Assembly: GCF_003339505.1 (NCBI RefSeq)
Contig: NZ_QPIW01000028.1
Location: 1-64,000 of the forward strand
Source: Runella aurantiaca
GTDB taxonomy: Bacteria; Bacteroidota; Bacteroidia; Cytophagales; Spirosomataceae
Direction: 5' to 3'
Length of the DNA stretch: 64,000 nucleotides
Below the pieces are notes generated by a model. That model ran no database searches, had not been told where the DNA came from, and saw nothing but the letters and a program-made list of their open reading frames with translations. Positions 27,674 through 36,518 of this stretch are shown here, one piece after another (the stretch's first letter is position 1; every line of letters begins with the position of its first letter). Made by a program: the position numbers and the translations under genes.

Positions 27674-28321
27674 ATGGCAGGTAAAAAACTGGCTGATCTA
27701 CGAAAAGATTATAGTCTAAACGGATTAACCGAAGAGGATGTTTTAGCAAATCCTTTCAATCAATTTGAAAAATGGTTTGAAGAAGCCCAGTCAGCCGAGG
27801 TAATCGAACCAAATGCAATGATTCTCAGCACGCTGGGCGCTGATGGCTACCCGCATAGCCGAGTAGTACTTCTCAAAGAGGTAGATTCAGCCGGATTTGT
27901 GTTTTATACTAATTATAACAGTCACAAAGGGATAGATTTGACCATCCACCCCGTGGCGTCACTTACCTTCTGGTGGGCAGAATTGGAACGTCAGGTTCGT
28001 ATTTTTGGGGATGTACAAAAAGTCTCCGACGCTGAATCCGACGCTTATTACAGCATTCGCCCCCGAAACAGTCAATTGGGGGCCTGGGTTTCTGAACAAA
28101 GCGAAGTCATTGAGAATCGGGACGTTTTAACAAAAAAACTATCCCTGTTGGAACAAAAATTTTTGGATCAAGTTGTACCTAGACCACTTCATTGGGGAGG
28201 CTACCGGGTTGTTCCCAAAGAAATTGAATTCTGGCAAGGCCGCCCCAGTCGCTTACACGACCGCATTCGTTACCGAATCGACACCGATAATGCGTGGAAA
28301 ATTGAACGCCTTTCTCCCTAG
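27674..28321 (+). CDS. pdxH: Pyridoxamine 5'-phosphate oxidase
   Basis: A 215-residue FMN enzyme that oxidises pyridoxine- or pyridoxamine-5-phosphate to pyridoxal phosphate. Typical features: SRVVLLKEVDSAGFVFYTNY, FWWAELERQVRIFGDV, RPRNSQLGAWVSEQS, WQGRPSRLHDRIRY and the C-terminal WKIERLSP. Length is standard. Divergent from the DUF349 gene with an 86-bp gap. Confidence 0.95.
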   Translation: MAGKKLADLRKDYSLNGLTEEDVLANPFNQFEKWFEEAQSAEVIEPNAMILSTLGADGYPHSRVVLLKEVDSAGFVFYTNYNSHKGIDLTIHPVASLTFWWAELERQVRIFGDVQKVSDAESDAYYSIRPRNSQLGAWVSEQSEVIENRDVLTKKLSLLEQKFLDQVVPRPLHWGGYRVVPKEIEFWQGRPSRLHDRIRYRIDTDNAWKIERLSP

Positions 28322-28445
28322 CATGAAGTTTATTATATATAACCCATTCTGAATTAATTAAATAAATAAATGCATAAAGAAATTACATATATCACCAACA
28401 ATACTCATATAGCATCCCTACCCTACCTAAATTTTATTTGAACCT

Positions 28446-29393
28446 ATGAATCACAGAAATCCGAACAGTTTAACTCGTATCGGTGTATTTTATGATGGTA
28501 ATTATTTCTTGCACGTCAGCAATTACTATAACTACACGCACGAACGCCGCAGCCGCATCAGCATTAATGGCTTGCATGATTTTATACGACAGAAAGTAGC
28601 AGAAGTGGAGAAAAATGAGCCACGCCTCTGCCAAATAGTGGACGCTCATTATTTCAGGGGTCGACTCACGGCGGGGGAAGCTAGTCAACGCGGCGATTTG
28701 CTCTACTACGAACGGGTCTTTGACGATATTCTAATGTCGGAGGGGGTTACAACCCATTATTTACCCGTAAGGAGTACTTTGGGCAAAAAACATGAAAAGG
28801 GTATTGACGTTTGGCTGGCGCTAGAAGCATTTGAAATGGCTTTCTACAAACGGTTCGATGTGTTGGTACTTATCGCGGCAGACGGCGATTATGTCCCCTT
28901 GGTGAGAAAATTAAACACCCTTGGTACGCGGGTAATGGTTTTGGGCTGGGATTTTGAATATACCGATGAAGAAGGTAGTCGTTTTTATACGCGTACTTCT
29001 CAGGATTTGTTGGCAGAAGTGACTTATCCAGTGGCTATGCAAGATATAATAAACAGCCGAAGCGAAACCCTCAACAGCAACCTGTTTGTCCCTCGTAATA
29101 AAGGCAAAGTATTTACAAAACAAGGGGAAGAACCCTCCGAAAATACCATTGAAGAGTCAAACTCTGCGCTGCTCAACGATGAAGAACGCAAGGAGAGCTT
29201 TATTTTATCCCTCAAAGAAGGCTTTGGATTTATAAAGTATCCCCCCAACAATGTCTTTTTTCACTATACCAGCCTACGGGATTATGATTTTAATGACCTC
29301 GTGATTGGTGATCGGGTGCAGTTTACGCTTGATGAAAAAGACGGTAAACGCGCCGTTGGACATGACGTCCTTGTCTTGCAGGAAAATAAATAA
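28446..29393 (+). CDS. NYN-domain nuclease-like protein with C-terminal cold-shock domain
   Basis: A 315-residue two-domain protein. Residues about 10-190 form a NYN/LabA-type PIN-like domain with conserved acidic residues: Asp17 in GVFYDGNYF, Asp121 in KGIDVWLAL, and Asp146/Asp148 in AADGDYVPLV. After a polar linker, residues about 250-313 form an OB-fold cold-shock domain with RNP1-like GFGFIKY and RNP2-like NNVFFHYTSL. NYN domains are predicted RNases; the cold-shock domain would give RNA or ssDNA binding. Cytoplasmic. Substrate unknown. A bidirectional terminator follows. Confidence 0.85.
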   Translation: MNHRNPNSLTRIGVFYDGNYFLHVSNYYNYTHERRSRISINGLHDFIRQKVAEVEKNEPRLCQIVDAHYFRGRLTAGEASQRGDLLYYERVFDDILMSEGVTTHYLPVRSTLGKKHEKGIDVWLALEAFEMAFYKRFDVLVLIAADGDYVPLVRKLNTLGTRVMVLGWDFEYTDEEGSRFYTRTSQDLLAEVTYPVAMQDIINSRSETLNSNLFVPRNKGKVFTKQGEEPSENTIEESNSALLNDEERKESFILSLKEGFGFIKYPPNNVFFHYTSLRDYDFNDLVIGDRVQFTLDEKDGKRAVGHDVLVLQENK

Positions 29394-29403
29394 TTGATAA
29401 TGG

Positions 29404-29436
29404 GCAGACAGGAGGATGATTTTCTCCTGTCTGTCT
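29404..29436. terminator. Bidirectional intrinsic terminator
   Basis: Stem CAGACAGGAG/CTCCTGTCTG (29405-29414 and 29424-29433) followed by T residues, between two convergent genes. Confidence 0.7.
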
Positions 29437-30607
29437 ATTTTTCCAATCGTCTGACGATTTCATAACACGCCCTGCTGTTATGATAGGGGCATTTCCAAAA
29501 ACTTATCTTCGCGTTTCTAACGGGCGTCAAGTCGGGTTTAACGGTTCCAAACCAATCTCCTTTCTGGGTATCTAGCACGTATTTTTTGATAAATTCCCAG
29601 CTTTTGAGCGACTTATCTTTGTAATGCTCCTCCCCTGTCAGTTGATAAGCATTGTAAAATCCTACCATTTGTTCGGCCAATACCCACCAACTACGCTCGT
29701 GGTTTCGGTGATTGGTGGCGGGGTCAAATTCATAATCCAACGCACCATCTGCTCCCAACCCAGTACAGGCGGCTTCGGCCATTTTGATGCACAATTGCTT
29801 CACTTTTTCGCTCCGTTCGTGGTCGTTCAACACTTCGGCCGTTTCCCACAACAACCACGAAGCTTCAATGTCATGGCCGTACGAAATTGTTTCGTCCTTG
29901 GGATTCCAGTTTTGGTCAAAAAACAAACGTAAACGGTAGGTTTTCTGACTGACCAATTTCTCCATAAAGGCGTCTGTCAAATGCACAACGCGCTGACGAA
30001 GCGTAGCATCGGGCCAAACGCGGTATAAATTGGTAAAAGCCTCGATGATGTGTAAATGGGTATTTTGAGATTTATTCCAAGGCATTCTGCTTAAAATCAG
30101 ATCATCGACAGGTTCCCAACTCGGCCCAAACGCTTCAAAATAACCGCCCTTGTCGGCATCATATCCGTGTTTATCTACGGTTTTAAAAAGCTCTTGCGCA
30201 AAATCCAACGCAGGGGTAAATTTTGAAGCGGCATAGTATTCACTCAATCCATAAATCGCAAAGGCGTGGCCGTAGAGTTGTTTTCGGGTTTCGAGCGGAG
30301 TCCCCGCCGCCGTGACCGACCAATACACGCCCCCATTTTTGGCATCTCTAAAATGGTTGTATAAATGATGGTACGCCCTATCGGCAAGGACCAAATAGCG
30401 CTTACGGTGGAAATGCCGATACGCCAACGAAAAGGTCCATAAGATACGACTGACCAGAATAATGGAACGCGGAGCATCCAAAACTGGCTGATTGTCATAA
30501 TTTACCTGACCATGAAAGCCTCCACGCTGATAATCAGGCGAAAATTTTTCCCAATAGGCCAAAATACGTTTCCACTCGGCTAAGTTTTCGCGGGCAAATT
30601 GCTCCAT
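29435..30607 (-). CDS. AGE family epimerase/isomerase (cellobiose 2-epimerase-like)
   Basis: A 390-residue (alpha/alpha)6-barrel sugar epimerase of the N-acylglucosamine 2-epimerase family. Typical motifs: RSIILVSRILWTFSLAYR, KQLYGHAFAIYGLSEYY, NTHLHIIEAFTNLYR, SYGHDIEASWLLWE, and the closing KCPYHNSRACYEIVRRL. The GHDIE histidine/glutamate and the NTHLH segment fit cellobiose 2-epimerases, but specificity cannot be fixed from sequence. No signal peptide, so cytoplasmic. No linked glycosidase or transporter is adjacent. Confidence 0.85.
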   Translation of the reverse strand: MEQFARENLAEWKRILAYWEKFSPDYQRGGFHGQVNYDNQPVLDAPRSIILVSRILWTFSLAYRHFHRKRYLVLADRAYHHLYNHFRDAKNGGVYWSVTAAGTPLETRKQLYGHAFAIYGLSEYYAASKFTPALDFAQELFKTVDKHGYDADKGGYFEAFGPSWEPVDDLILSRMPWNKSQNTHLHIIEAFTNLYRVWPDATLRQRVVHLTDAFMEKLVSQKTYRLRLFFDQNWNPKDETISYGHDIEASWLLWETAEVLNDHERSEKVKQLCIKMAEAACTGLGADGALDYEFDPATNHRNHERSWWVLAEQMVGFYNAYQLTGEEHYKDKSLKSWEFIKKYVLDTQKGDWFGTVKPDLTPVRNAKISFWKCPYHNSRACYEIVRRLEK

Positions 30608-30674
30608 ATGACAGGCATGAGGTTATGATAATTTATGGTAAAAGCCCGAGCAACCGCGAATATAATCAGGTAGG

Positions 30675-31748
30675 TTAGTTATCATTTTCAGACCTCACCT
30701 TAAAAAGTCTTTGAAACCAATTTTGTTTTTCTTTTTCCTCCTGCTCTTTTTCAGCCTTATCCCATTCAAACGAAGCTAAAGGCCCCAAATCGGGTTGACC
30801 TGCATCCACCCAACAAGTAAACCAGAAATCACTCACCATTTTTACAGAAGCGCGCATCTGTCGCTCTACCTGTCGGTCCAGCATTTGATGGTATTTCTTA
30901 GCGAACTCGCGCGAATAGGTTTTAATCACCACGCCATTGCGATCCTCCAACGCATATTTCAGTTCGGATTTCATCTGAAATGATGCATTTTTTTCAAACT
31001 GTAAAACACTGTCCAAGGCGGCATTGGCCTGTCTAACCGCCTGCCAAGCGCGCAAGGCCGTTTTTTGTTCATATTCTGCCGAGCCTAAAAACATGTTGTA
31101 TTCTTCAGCATACAACTCAGGTAAACGCGTTTCCCAAAACGCATGGATTCCTTCTTGCCCCGTTAATTGTCCGTTGTAATTTCGGGTGGTGTGTAATGGA
31201 ACATTGGCATCGGCAATGTAATGACCTAAATCTGCGGCAACGCGTAAAATACGTCGCGGATTTCTTTGTCGAAAGGCTTCCGTCAATTGCGATTTGTACT
31301 GTTGAATCGCCCACGGAACGGTGCCATTTAACGCCAATGTATCTTCGCCGTACTTTTTTACAGCCTCAGTCCAGTACAGCGGCAACTTGTACAAAGCACT
31401 ATCGCCGTAGGCTTCTGCATCAATATAATGTCTTGGCGCTTCCCCCACGACGGCATAACGCCGCTTGTCGGGGTTGACGGCGTTTTCGGTAAGATAGTCA
31501 AGGTGTTTCTTAAAAAATACCTGCATTTCGGGCGGAAGCGAAAACACAGCCAAGCGATTGATGCGTTGGTGCGCCCAAAAACCCCACACAATCGGCGAAT
31601 TAGAGGCTATTAAGGGGGGACAAATCAGAAACAAAAAGATAAAAATTGATTTAACGGCCCATTTTTTATGTTTAAACACCTCACTTACACAAAATATTAT
31701 TCTGTAAGCCTTAAATCTGAAATTTTGCAAAATAGACTTTAGTAGCAT
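30675..31748 (-). CDS. Zinc-dependent phospholipase C / S1-P1 nuclease-like protein
   Basis: A 357-residue exported protein with an N-terminal hydrophobic segment (about residues 34-49, IFIFLFLICPPLIAS) and then the zinc-ligand pattern of the S1/P1 nuclease-phospholipase C fold: GFWAHQRIN near the mature N terminus, PRHYIDAEAY, and LGHYIADANVPLHTTRNYNG followed by GIHAFWETRL. The C terminus is charged (KAEKEQEEKEKQ). The N-terminal 30 residues before the hydrophobic segment are unusual, so translation may start further in at a non-ATG codon. Substrate, nucleic acid or phospholipid, is undetermined. Confidence 0.75.
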   Translation of the reverse strand: MLLKSILQNFRFKAYRIIFCVSEVFKHKKWAVKSIFIFLFLICPPLIASNSPIVWGFWAHQRINRLAVFSLPPEMQVFFKKHLDYLTENAVNPDKRRYAVVGEAPRHYIDAEAYGDSALYKLPLYWTEAVKKYGEDTLALNGTVPWAIQQYKSQLTEAFRQRNPRRILRVAADLGHYIADANVPLHTTRNYNGQLTGQEGIHAFWETRLPELYAEEYNMFLGSAEYEQKTALRAWQAVRQANAALDSVLQFEKNASFQMKSELKYALEDRNGVVIKTYSREFAKKYHQMLDRQVERQMRASVKMVSDFWFTCWVDAGQPDLGPLASFEWDKAEKEQEEKEKQNWFQRLFKVRSENDN

Positions 31749-32056
31749 TTAAAATGGCGGTTAAAAGTGTTTGAAATTGTTAAAAGTGAAAAAATTAGTT
31801 CTTCTAAATCCTTAACCCTCAGCAAAAATGGTTAAAACACAATCAGAAAGTACAATACTATGCCAAACGGGCCTCCTAAGCTTGTTTTGCACTTGGAAAT
31901 AGTCTCATAATATGATTTGGCAAAATTACATTTTAACAGAATTATTACAATTTTTTATAAAAAATATACAATTTTAATGCAACATTCGTTAATTTTGCAT
32001 CGTATTCAAAAATCAGTTTTTTAAGTCAACAGCACTCTTTTAAATAGTTACTTACC
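31749..32056. other. Gene-free promoter region
   Basis: About 310 AT-rich bp between divergent genes. TAATTTTG (31990-31997) fits a -7 element for the downstream plus-strand gene, but no -33 element is seen at the right spacing. Nothing else is recognised. Confidence 0.35.
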
Positions 32057-32455
32057 ATGGACAAGAAGAAAATAATAGGATACTTTAAACCGATCGTTGG
32101 ACTTTGCGTTTTTATGCTCATCATTTACGGAGCCTACACTCCCAGTCAAAAAGCAGAAATCCAAAAAATCGTTTGCATCAAATTCAAACCGGGCACTCCA
32201 ACTACTGACGTAGAACGCCACATGAATGAGTTTGCTCAGTTGAGACGTGAAATTCCCCAGATGGTTGCTTACAGCGGTGGAAAAACACTTAGTGTAGTTG
32301 GCAAGTCAGAATATGACGCCATGCATTATTTGACATTCAGAACAGAAGATGACATCACGACTTTTCAGAACCACCCTAAATACCAAGCGTTTGTAAAAGA
32401 AAATCAGGCTATTTGGGAAAAGGAATTGGTAATCGATGCCAACATTCAGAAGTAA
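32057..32455 (+). CDS. Dabb family (stress-responsive A/B barrel) membrane-anchored protein
   Basis: A 132-residue protein with one N-terminal transmembrane helix or uncleaved signal (residues about 9-27, FKPIVGLCVFMLIIYGAY) followed by a Dabb ferredoxin-like barrel: IQKIVCIKFKPGTPTTDV, AYSGGKTLSVVGKSEYDAMH and FQNHPKYQAFVKENQ. The function of exported Dabb proteins is unknown. A very long hairpin terminator follows the stop codon. Confidence 0.8.
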   Translation: MDKKKIIGYFKPIVGLCVFMLIIYGAYTPSQKAEIQKIVCIKFKPGTPTTDVERHMNEFAQLRREIPQMVAYSGGKTLSVVGKSEYDAMHYLTFRTEDDITTFQNHPKYQAFVKENQAIWEKELVIDANIQK

Positions 32456-32460
32456 CTTTA

Positions 32461-32508
32461 ATCCATAAAAAAAACGCTGCTTGGAAAAGCAGCGTTTTTT
32501 TTATGGAT
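32461..32508. terminator. 48-bp perfect palindromic terminator
   Basis: Arms 32461-32482 and 32487-32508 are perfectly complementary over 22 bp around a GGAA loop; the inner part is AACGCTGCTT/AAGCAGCGTT with A/T runs. It lies between the convergent Dabb and anti-sigma genes and can act in both directions. Confidence 0.85.
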
Positions 32509-32525
32509 TAGTAATGAGCAAGTAA

Positions 32526-33332
32526 TCAACTTGATACTTTGCCCATCACATACATTTCAGACAAAGTAGGGGTTGGACTTCCGCCACTCTGTTCGAGCGT
32601 TACGGCAAATGCTTCTGCCTGCGGTGCATTTTTCATTTTTTGCATCACTCCATTGACATCAAAAACCCCCAAATCAACGGGTTTTCCGCCTACAAGTCCC
32701 CAAAGCTGGTATTGCTTTCCTGCCGCTGGAGCGGGCAATGAAAGAACATTCAGCTGGACCTCTTGCGTTTTGGGGTTCCAAACCACCCGTACCGCACTAT
32801 TGGGCGACTTATCAACTCCCTTTAAGGTAACAAACTGATTATCGGCGTTATTTAGATTCGCAATCAGCTCATTTTTTTGATTCAGTTCAACGTTTTGCTG
32901 CGCCAACGAAGTATTCAGGGAATCCAAACGGGCGTTGAAGTAAACCGCTGAGCCTACCAGTGCCGCAATTGAAGCCGCCGCTACCCATCCCCACTGAAAC
33001 GACGGTTGCCGCGAATCAAGTTTGTAGACAGGCGTTTCATCAGCCTCTTCTTCAGTGGCTTCATTTGCAGGCAAGTCATTCAAAGAAACCTCCTTTACAT
33101 CGTCGGCAAATTCCAATTGCGCCATTATTTTATCTTTAAGCCCAGCAGGCGGCGCCACCCGGTGAGCAAATGCGTAACGTTCGACGGCTTCCCCGAGTTG
33201 ATTCAACTCAGTTTTAATTTCAGGATATATTTTTGAAAGACAGTCTACTTCCCGCCGTTCCTGGTCTGTTACATTCCCGGAAAGGTAGTCCTCCAAAATC
33301 CCCGATTCGATATATGCTTTTGTGTCAATCAT
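32526..33332 (-). CDS. Anti-sigma factor, RskA-like
   Basis: A 268-residue single-pass membrane protein: cytoplasmic N-terminal anti-sigma domain (about 1-75, YIESGILEDYLSGNVTDQER), one transmembrane helix (about 113-130, WGWVAAASIAALVGSAVYF), a short coiled coil with LNQKNELIANLNN, and an extracytoplasmic RskA-type domain (VRVVWNPKTQEVQLNV, YQLWGLVGGKPVDLGVFDV). Its ATG overlaps the stop of the sigma factor gene by 3-4 bp, so the pair is translationally coupled and the target is almost certainly that sigma factor. Confidence 0.88.
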   Translation of the reverse strand: MIDTKAYIESGILEDYLSGNVTDQERREVDCLSKIYPEIKTELNQLGEAVERYAFAHRVAPPAGLKDKIMAQLEFADDVKEVSLNDLPANEATEEEADETPVYKLDSRQPSFQWGWVAAASIAALVGSAVYFNARLDSLNTSLAQQNVELNQKNELIANLNNADNQFVTLKGVDKSPNSAVRVVWNPKTQEVQLNVLSLPAPAAGKQYQLWGLVGGKPVDLGVFDVNGVMQKMKNAPQAEAFAVTLEQSGGSPTPTLSEMYVMGKVSS

Positions 33333-33868
33333 GTACCAAAATATTTTCTTAAATCCCTAAGGGCGCTTCTCACACGGGTTTTGACGGTACCAAGCGGCAT
33401 CTCTAGCCGCTGAGCCGTTTCTTCGTGGGTATAACCTCCCCAATATACCATTTCAATCAGCGTTTGCTGCTCCGGTTTGAGCTGAGAGACCACCTCTCTC
33501 AGTTCTTTGGCATCCAGTTCGTTATAAATCTCCTGATGCTCTTCAACCCAATATACGGCGGATTCAATGTCTTGGATTTCCGGCCGATTGACGCGTAGAT
33601 AATCAATGGACGTATTGCGTGCAATGTTGAGCATCCACGTAAACAACCTCCCCTTACCTACATCGTATTGAGCAATATTCTTCCAGATTTTAACGAAGAT
33701 TTCCTGTAGCAAATCCTGCGCCGTTTCTTCTGAGCGAACTACTTTGAGTACTACCCCGTACAAAGCATCGGAATAGTTATCATAGAGGTAGCTGAATGCT
33801 TTTCGATCTTGTTGTCGAAGCATTTCAACGAGTTCGCCTTCATCGTATTTAGGCAATTTTAATCCCAT
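33329..33868 (-). CDS. ECF RNA polymerase sigma factor
   Basis: A 179-residue sigma-70 family factor. Region 2 is at about 25-95 (FSYLYDNYSDALYG, then LLQEIFVKIWKNIAQYD and MLNIARNTSIDYLR), and region 4 at about 125-175 (LKPEQQTLIEMVYWGGYTHE, then PLGTVKTRVRSALRDLRKYF). Both core regions are complete. Together with the overlapping anti-sigma gene it forms a SigK/RskA-like regulatory pair. The two divergent genes next to it (small membrane protein and exported haemoglobin) are candidate targets by position only. Confidence 0.92.
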   Translation of the reverse strand: MGLKLPKYDEGELVEMLRQQDRKAFSYLYDNYSDALYGVVLKVVRSEETAQDLLQEIFVKIWKNIAQYDVGKGRLFTWMLNIARNTSIDYLRVNRPEIQDIESAVYWVEEHQEIYNELDAKELREVVSQLKPEQQTLIEMVYWGGYTHEETAQRLEMPLGTVKTRVRSALRDLRKYFGT

Positions 33869-34035
33869 ATAGTACGGTTAAGACCTTATTAATATTTCGA
33901 GTATATACACTCAACTTGCGAAAATGGACTTAGGTTTTACTTTTTTTAATGATTGCAATATCAAAAAAAAATAAGAACTATCTAAATCTATTGTAAATCC
34001 TTTTCCCGTAAGTAGAAGCAAAACCAACTTCAATT

Positions 34036-34467
34036 ATGGAAAACACATTCATAAAAGCAACCAAGCGGATTGGATATACTCTCCTGGGGCTCTTTTTGGC
34101 CTTTGTGGTATATGCAAATCTTGAACCTGCCCCTATGCACTCGTACGTTAAGCCCATCAGCATGACCATTTTTAAGGTGGACGGACTGACCAGCCCTGAG
34201 CAGGTAAATTCAGTAAAAGAAAAAGTGTCGCTACACGACGGGGTAACCGCCTGCGGGGCAAACCCTGTGAGTGAACTGGTCAGCATCACCTTTGACCCCG
34301 ACCAAACTTCGGAAGGTTCACTTCGTAAATTGGTAGGCAATATCACAGGTCGGCCAGTACAAGCAGCGGTGTTTAAAACCGATGGGCCACCAAGTCCCCA
34401 ATGCCCTGTTCCGCAAGAATACATCATGGCGTTTGAAAAAGTAAAATACGCGCTTTGCTTCCGCTAA
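34036..34467 (+). CDS. Membrane-anchored protein with HMA-like domain lacking CxxC
   Basis: A 143-residue protein with a transmembrane helix (residues about 11-28, IGYTLLGLFLAFVVYANL), then about 65 residues with the beta-alpha-beta pattern of heavy-metal-associated domains (ISMTIFKVDGLTSPEQVNSV to SEGSLRKLVGNITG), but without the metal-binding Cys pair of that family. One Cys is in TACGANP and two are near the C terminus. Function unknown. It is divergent from the sigma factor gene and precedes the haemoglobin gene by 93 bp on the same strand. Confidence 0.55.
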   Translation: MENTFIKATKRIGYTLLGLFLAFVVYANLEPAPMHSYVKPISMTIFKVDGLTSPEQVNSVKEKVSLHDGVTACGANPVSELVSITFDPDQTSEGSLRKLVGNITGRPVQAAVFKTDGPPSPQCPVPQEYIMAFEKVKYALCFR

Positions 34468-34560
34468 AATAACCCCCTTGAACAGCAACACACTCCTACT
34501 TTGAACATTAAAGAGCAATTTTAATCTATTTTATATATCAATTAAATCAATTACACACAC

Positions 34561-35025
34561 ATGAAAAAGAGAATTCTTGTCCTATCATTCGCCCTTATTT
34601 CAGTTTTGAGCGGTTGTAAAAAAGAGGAAGAAACACCAGCGCCTTCGTTGTATGACCGTTTGGGCGGAGTAACCGCCATCTCAGCCGTGGTTGACCAATT
34701 TATTGCAAACGTAGCCGCTGACCCCAACATGGTGCGCACCTTCAAACCATTGTTGGACGATGTAGGCAAAGGAAATACTGCCCGCGTGACTGCGCTTCGT
34801 AACAACTTAATCGACCAAATTGGCCAAGCCAGCGGTGGGCCTCAAATGTACAAAGGCAAAGACATGGTAACTGCTCATGCAGGCATGAACATTACCGAAA
34901 CTGAATTCAATTCGTTGGTTAATGACCTGGTACTTGCACTAGACAAATTCAAAGTACCCGCCACCGAAAAAGGAGAGCTTTTAGGAGTATTGGGTGGACT
35001 AAAGGGACAAATTGTAGGTAAATAG
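34561..35025 (+). CDS. Exported group 1 truncated haemoglobin (lipoprotein)
   Basis: A 154-residue protein with a lipoprotein signal peptide (lipobox LSGC, Cys19) followed by a truncated-globin domain: LYDRLGGVTAISAVVDQFIA, then MVTAHAGMNITETEF with proximal His106. Group 1 truncated haemoglobins are normally cytoplasmic and carry Phe-Tyr at B9-B10; here the pair is Phe-Ile, which makes the distal pocket less polar. Lipid anchoring outside the cytoplasm suggests a role in gas sensing, NO handling or heme binding in the envelope, which is inference. Confidence 0.82.
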   Translation: MKKRILVLSFALISVLSGCKKEEETPAPSLYDRLGGVTAISAVVDQFIANVAADPNMVRTFKPLLDDVGKGNTARVTALRNNLIDQIGQASGGPQMYKGKDMVTAHAGMNITETEFNSLVNDLVLALDKFKVPATEKGELLGVLGGLKGQIVGK

Positions 35026-35096
35026 TATTCAGCTATCCAGTAAGAGGGTGGTAAACTATTGAGATAGATTACCATAGAGGTTGGATAGTTGAAGGT

Positions 35097-35132
35097 TAAC
35101 AGGGGCAAAATTACTTGCCCCTGTTTTTTTTG
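35097..35132. terminator. Bidirectional intrinsic terminator
   Basis: Stem AACAGGGGCA/TGCCCCTGTT (35098-35107 region and 35116-35125) followed by eight T, between the haemoglobin gene and the convergent methyltransferase gene. Confidence 0.75.
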
Positions 35133-36323
35133 CTATTCTACCCAAAGCACCAGTCCTTTCAGATAGCTTCCTTCAGGATGAAACAAATTTACTGGGTGAT
35201 CGGGTGGTTGCGTGATTTGGTGCAATACCCGAACCTGCCGTCCTGCTTCAATCGCGGCGGCGACAATGGTATTATAAAACAACTCGCGGTCAACAACCTG
35301 AGAGCACGAAAAAGTAAACAAAATCCCGTTCGATTTTAAATGTCGGATGCCGTCGGCGTTCAGTCGTTTATAGCCCTGAACAGCCCGGTGACGGGCGGCC
35401 ATACTTTTGGCAAAGGCAGGAGGGTCGAGTACCATTACATCGTAGGTATCGGAAGTTTGTTTTAAAAATGCCATGACATCTTCGGCGTACGACTGGTGAG
35501 TAGCAATATCGCCAAAATTGGCTTGTACGTTTTGATTGGTCAGGTCAATGGCTTTTTTAGAAACATCCACAGAATCTACCCTTTCGGCACCAGCCGCCAG
35601 TGCATAAATCGAAAAACCTCCCGAATAACAGAACGCATTGAGGACTTTTTTGCCTTTGGCATAATACGCCAACAAATCACGGTTGTTGCGCTGATCTAAG
35701 AAGAAGCCCGTTTTTTGACCCGTTTCCCAATCAATCAAAAATGTATGTCCATTTTCTTTGACGGGATGAGGTACGGCACAGCTGCCGTACAAATAGCCAT
35801 TTTGCACGTTTTTGGCAAAATTTTCGGGCAAAGTATCTGCACTTTTGTGGTAAATGGCTTTTAAGTCGCCGCCATAAACCTCCTGTAACGCCAACGAAAT
35901 ATCTTCCAGCACGCGATACATTCCAATAGAATGGGCCTGAATCACCAAAACACCATCGTAATAATCAATAATTAAACCCGGAAGCCCATCCCCTTCGCCG
36001 TGGATTAACCGGTAGCAATTGGTTAGATTGTCGGGTTGATTCGCAAAAATGACTTTCCGAACAGTTAACGCATTTTGGAGTTTTTGCTTCCAGAAAGCCA
36101 CATCAGGCAGTATTTTTTCATAACTAAAAATCTTCACCGCAATATTACCATTGTGATAATGGCCCGTAGCCAAATATTTATTGCGATTATCTACTACTTC
36201 TACGATGTCGCCGTCGGCTGGTTGACCTTTCATTGAGCCAATGGCCCCTGAAAATACCCACGGATGAAAACGACGAACGGCTTCGTCACGGTTTGATTTG
36301 AGAACTATTTGCGGAAAAATCAT
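35133..36323 (-). CDS. rlmI: Class I SAM-dependent rRNA methyltransferase (RlmI-like)
   Basis: A 396-residue enzyme with an N-terminal PUA domain (about 1-80, HPWVFSGAIGSMKGQPADGD), a linker domain, and a Rossmann methyltransferase domain: VLNAFCYSGGFSIYALAAGA as SAM motif, VMVLDPPAFAKS as catalytic motif IV, and FTFSCSQVV. This is the RlmI family, which forms m5C1962 in 23S rRNA in E. coli. The symbol is by homology; the position modified here is unverified. Confidence 0.85.
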   Translation of the reverse strand: MIFPQIVLKSNRDEAVRRFHPWVFSGAIGSMKGQPADGDIVEVVDNRNKYLATGHYHNGNIAVKIFSYEKILPDVAFWKQKLQNALTVRKVIFANQPDNLTNCYRLIHGEGDGLPGLIIDYYDGVLVIQAHSIGMYRVLEDISLALQEVYGGDLKAIYHKSADTLPENFAKNVQNGYLYGSCAVPHPVKENGHTFLIDWETGQKTGFFLDQRNNRDLLAYYAKGKKVLNAFCYSGGFSIYALAAGAERVDSVDVSKKAIDLTNQNVQANFGDIATHQSYAEDVMAFLKQTSDTYDVMVLDPPAFAKSMAARHRAVQGYKRLNADGIRHLKSNGILFTFSCSQVVDRELFYNTIVAAAIEAGRQVRVLHQITQPPDHPVNLFHPEGSYLKGLVLWVE

Positions 36324-36518
36324 TGATTTAATTTAATGTACACCCTCGGATGAAAGCACCATTTGCCTATCATTACGGGGAATTTTACGCAAAGATGGGG
36401 GATATAAGAATAATTAAAGCATCTTTCTGCATCATTTTGCATAAATATACGTCCCCCAAAACAAGTAGAAAGAGGGCTTTTCGTTTTTATCTTGGAAACA
36501 ACTAACCATATTAATTTC

